14,777 nt of DNA. Origin: Actinomycetota bacterium. Lineage in GTDB: Bacteria > Actinomycetota > Actinomycetes > Nanopelagicales > Nanopelagicaceae. The stretch is from positions 1-14,777 of the forward strand of contig WLRE01000023.1 of NCBI GenBank assembly GCA_009698045.1. Direction: 5' to 3'. The notes beneath the pieces were generated by a model that made no database searches, was not told the DNA's origin, and saw nothing but the letters and a program-made list of their open reading frames with translations. Below, one piece after another: positions 14,560 through 14,777 of the stretch. The position numbers and the translations under genes were made by a program. Positions within the stretch are counted from its first letter, which is position 1, and every line of letters starts with the position of its first letter.

Positions 14560-14777
14560 TTATAAGATTGCGCCCACTTCTTGCTCTGTGAAGTATCCAG
14601 TCAAGGTTTGAACATTTCCACTCGAGGCATTGCTACTCGAAGCCGTAATTACGATTTTTGGGTTAATTCTTGAATCGACAACTACTAATAATTTAGCAAT
14701 TGCGGTTGTTTCCGACTTGGCTGCTCCCGTTCTAAATGAACTTCCCGTTGTAATTACATAATTTGATTGAACGATTC
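14560..14777 (-). CDS. C-terminal end of an unrecognised Ser/Thr-rich protein (N-terminus beyond window)
   Basis: A minus-strand frame is open from the right edge to TAA at 14562..14560, giving 71 residues. I do not recognise it. It is rich in Ser, Thr, Val and Ile and low in charge, like a beta-rich surface or secreted domain, and has no Cys. Two similar pieces, VITTGSS (about residues 7-13 of the visible part) and VITASSS (about 42-48), are 35 residues apart and may mark a repeat. The frame ends GYFTEQEVGAIL. It converges on tRNA-Gly with only 21 bp between and no visible terminator. The stretch looks more AT-rich than the gene block to its left. The other frames here are broken by stops, which favours this one, but 71 codons alone are weak proof. 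Confidence 0.5.
   Translation of the reverse strand, partial: IVQSNYVITTGSSFRTGAAKSETTAIAKLLVVVDSRINPKIVITASSSNASSGNVQTLTGYFTEQEVGAIL

Overview
The window is a compact stretch of an actinobacterial chromosome. Every protein gene lies on the minus strand, so transcription runs from high to low coordinates. Read in that direction the order is tRNA-Pro, tig, clpP1, clpP2, clpX, valS, folC, a DUF4233 membrane protein, ndk, mreB, mreC, mreD, pbpA (PBP2) and rodA (cut by the left edge). This is essentially the order known from Streptomyces. Two distinct ClpP paralogs with the characteristic ClpP1 and ClpP2 sequences, and a DUF4233 gene between folC and ndk, also point to Actinobacteria. By eye the base composition is only in the mid-40s % GC and the spacers are very short. 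That suggests a streamlined low-GC lineage such as the freshwater acI group (Nanopelagicales, e.g. 'Ca. Planktophila'); this assignment is inference, not shown by a marker gene.

Right end (about 14.2-14.8 kb): tRNA-Pro(UGG) on the minus strand and tRNA-Gly(UCC) on the plus strand diverge from a 123-bp spacer, and both encode CCA. Beyond tRNA-Gly the last 218 bases hold the C-terminal end of an unrecognised Ser/Thr-rich minus-strand protein that runs off the window.

Protein quality control (10.1-14.2 kb): trigger factor, the two ClpP peptidase subunits and the ClpX unfoldase form a chaperone/protease cluster. A 128-bp spacer separates tig from clpP1. A 79-bp spacer separates clpP2 from clpX and holds a perfect 13-bp hairpin with a GAAA loop. 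Both spacers carry the same 10-mer, TGTTCGCTTA; upstream of clpP1 it is part of a near match to the actinobacterial ClgR-type motif.

Translation and metabolism (5.3-10.1 kb): valyl-tRNA synthetase, folylpolyglutamate/dihydrofolate synthase, the DUF4233 protein and nucleoside diphosphate kinase.

Cell elongation (1-5.3 kb): MreB, MreC, MreD, PBP2 and RodA make up the rod-shape peptidoglycan machine. The mreC/mreD, mreD/pbpA and pbpA/rodA junctions abut or overlap as ATGA, implying translational coupling.

Three start codons (clpX, valS, ndk) lack a Shine-Dalgarno sequence and instead have a TANNNT box 6-8 nt upstream. This suggests leaderless transcripts that split the long gene string into sub-operons. 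No mobile element, CRISPR array or clearly novel multi-gene system is visible. No gene-free stretch exceeds 300 bases; the longest are the 128-bp and 123-bp spacers named above.
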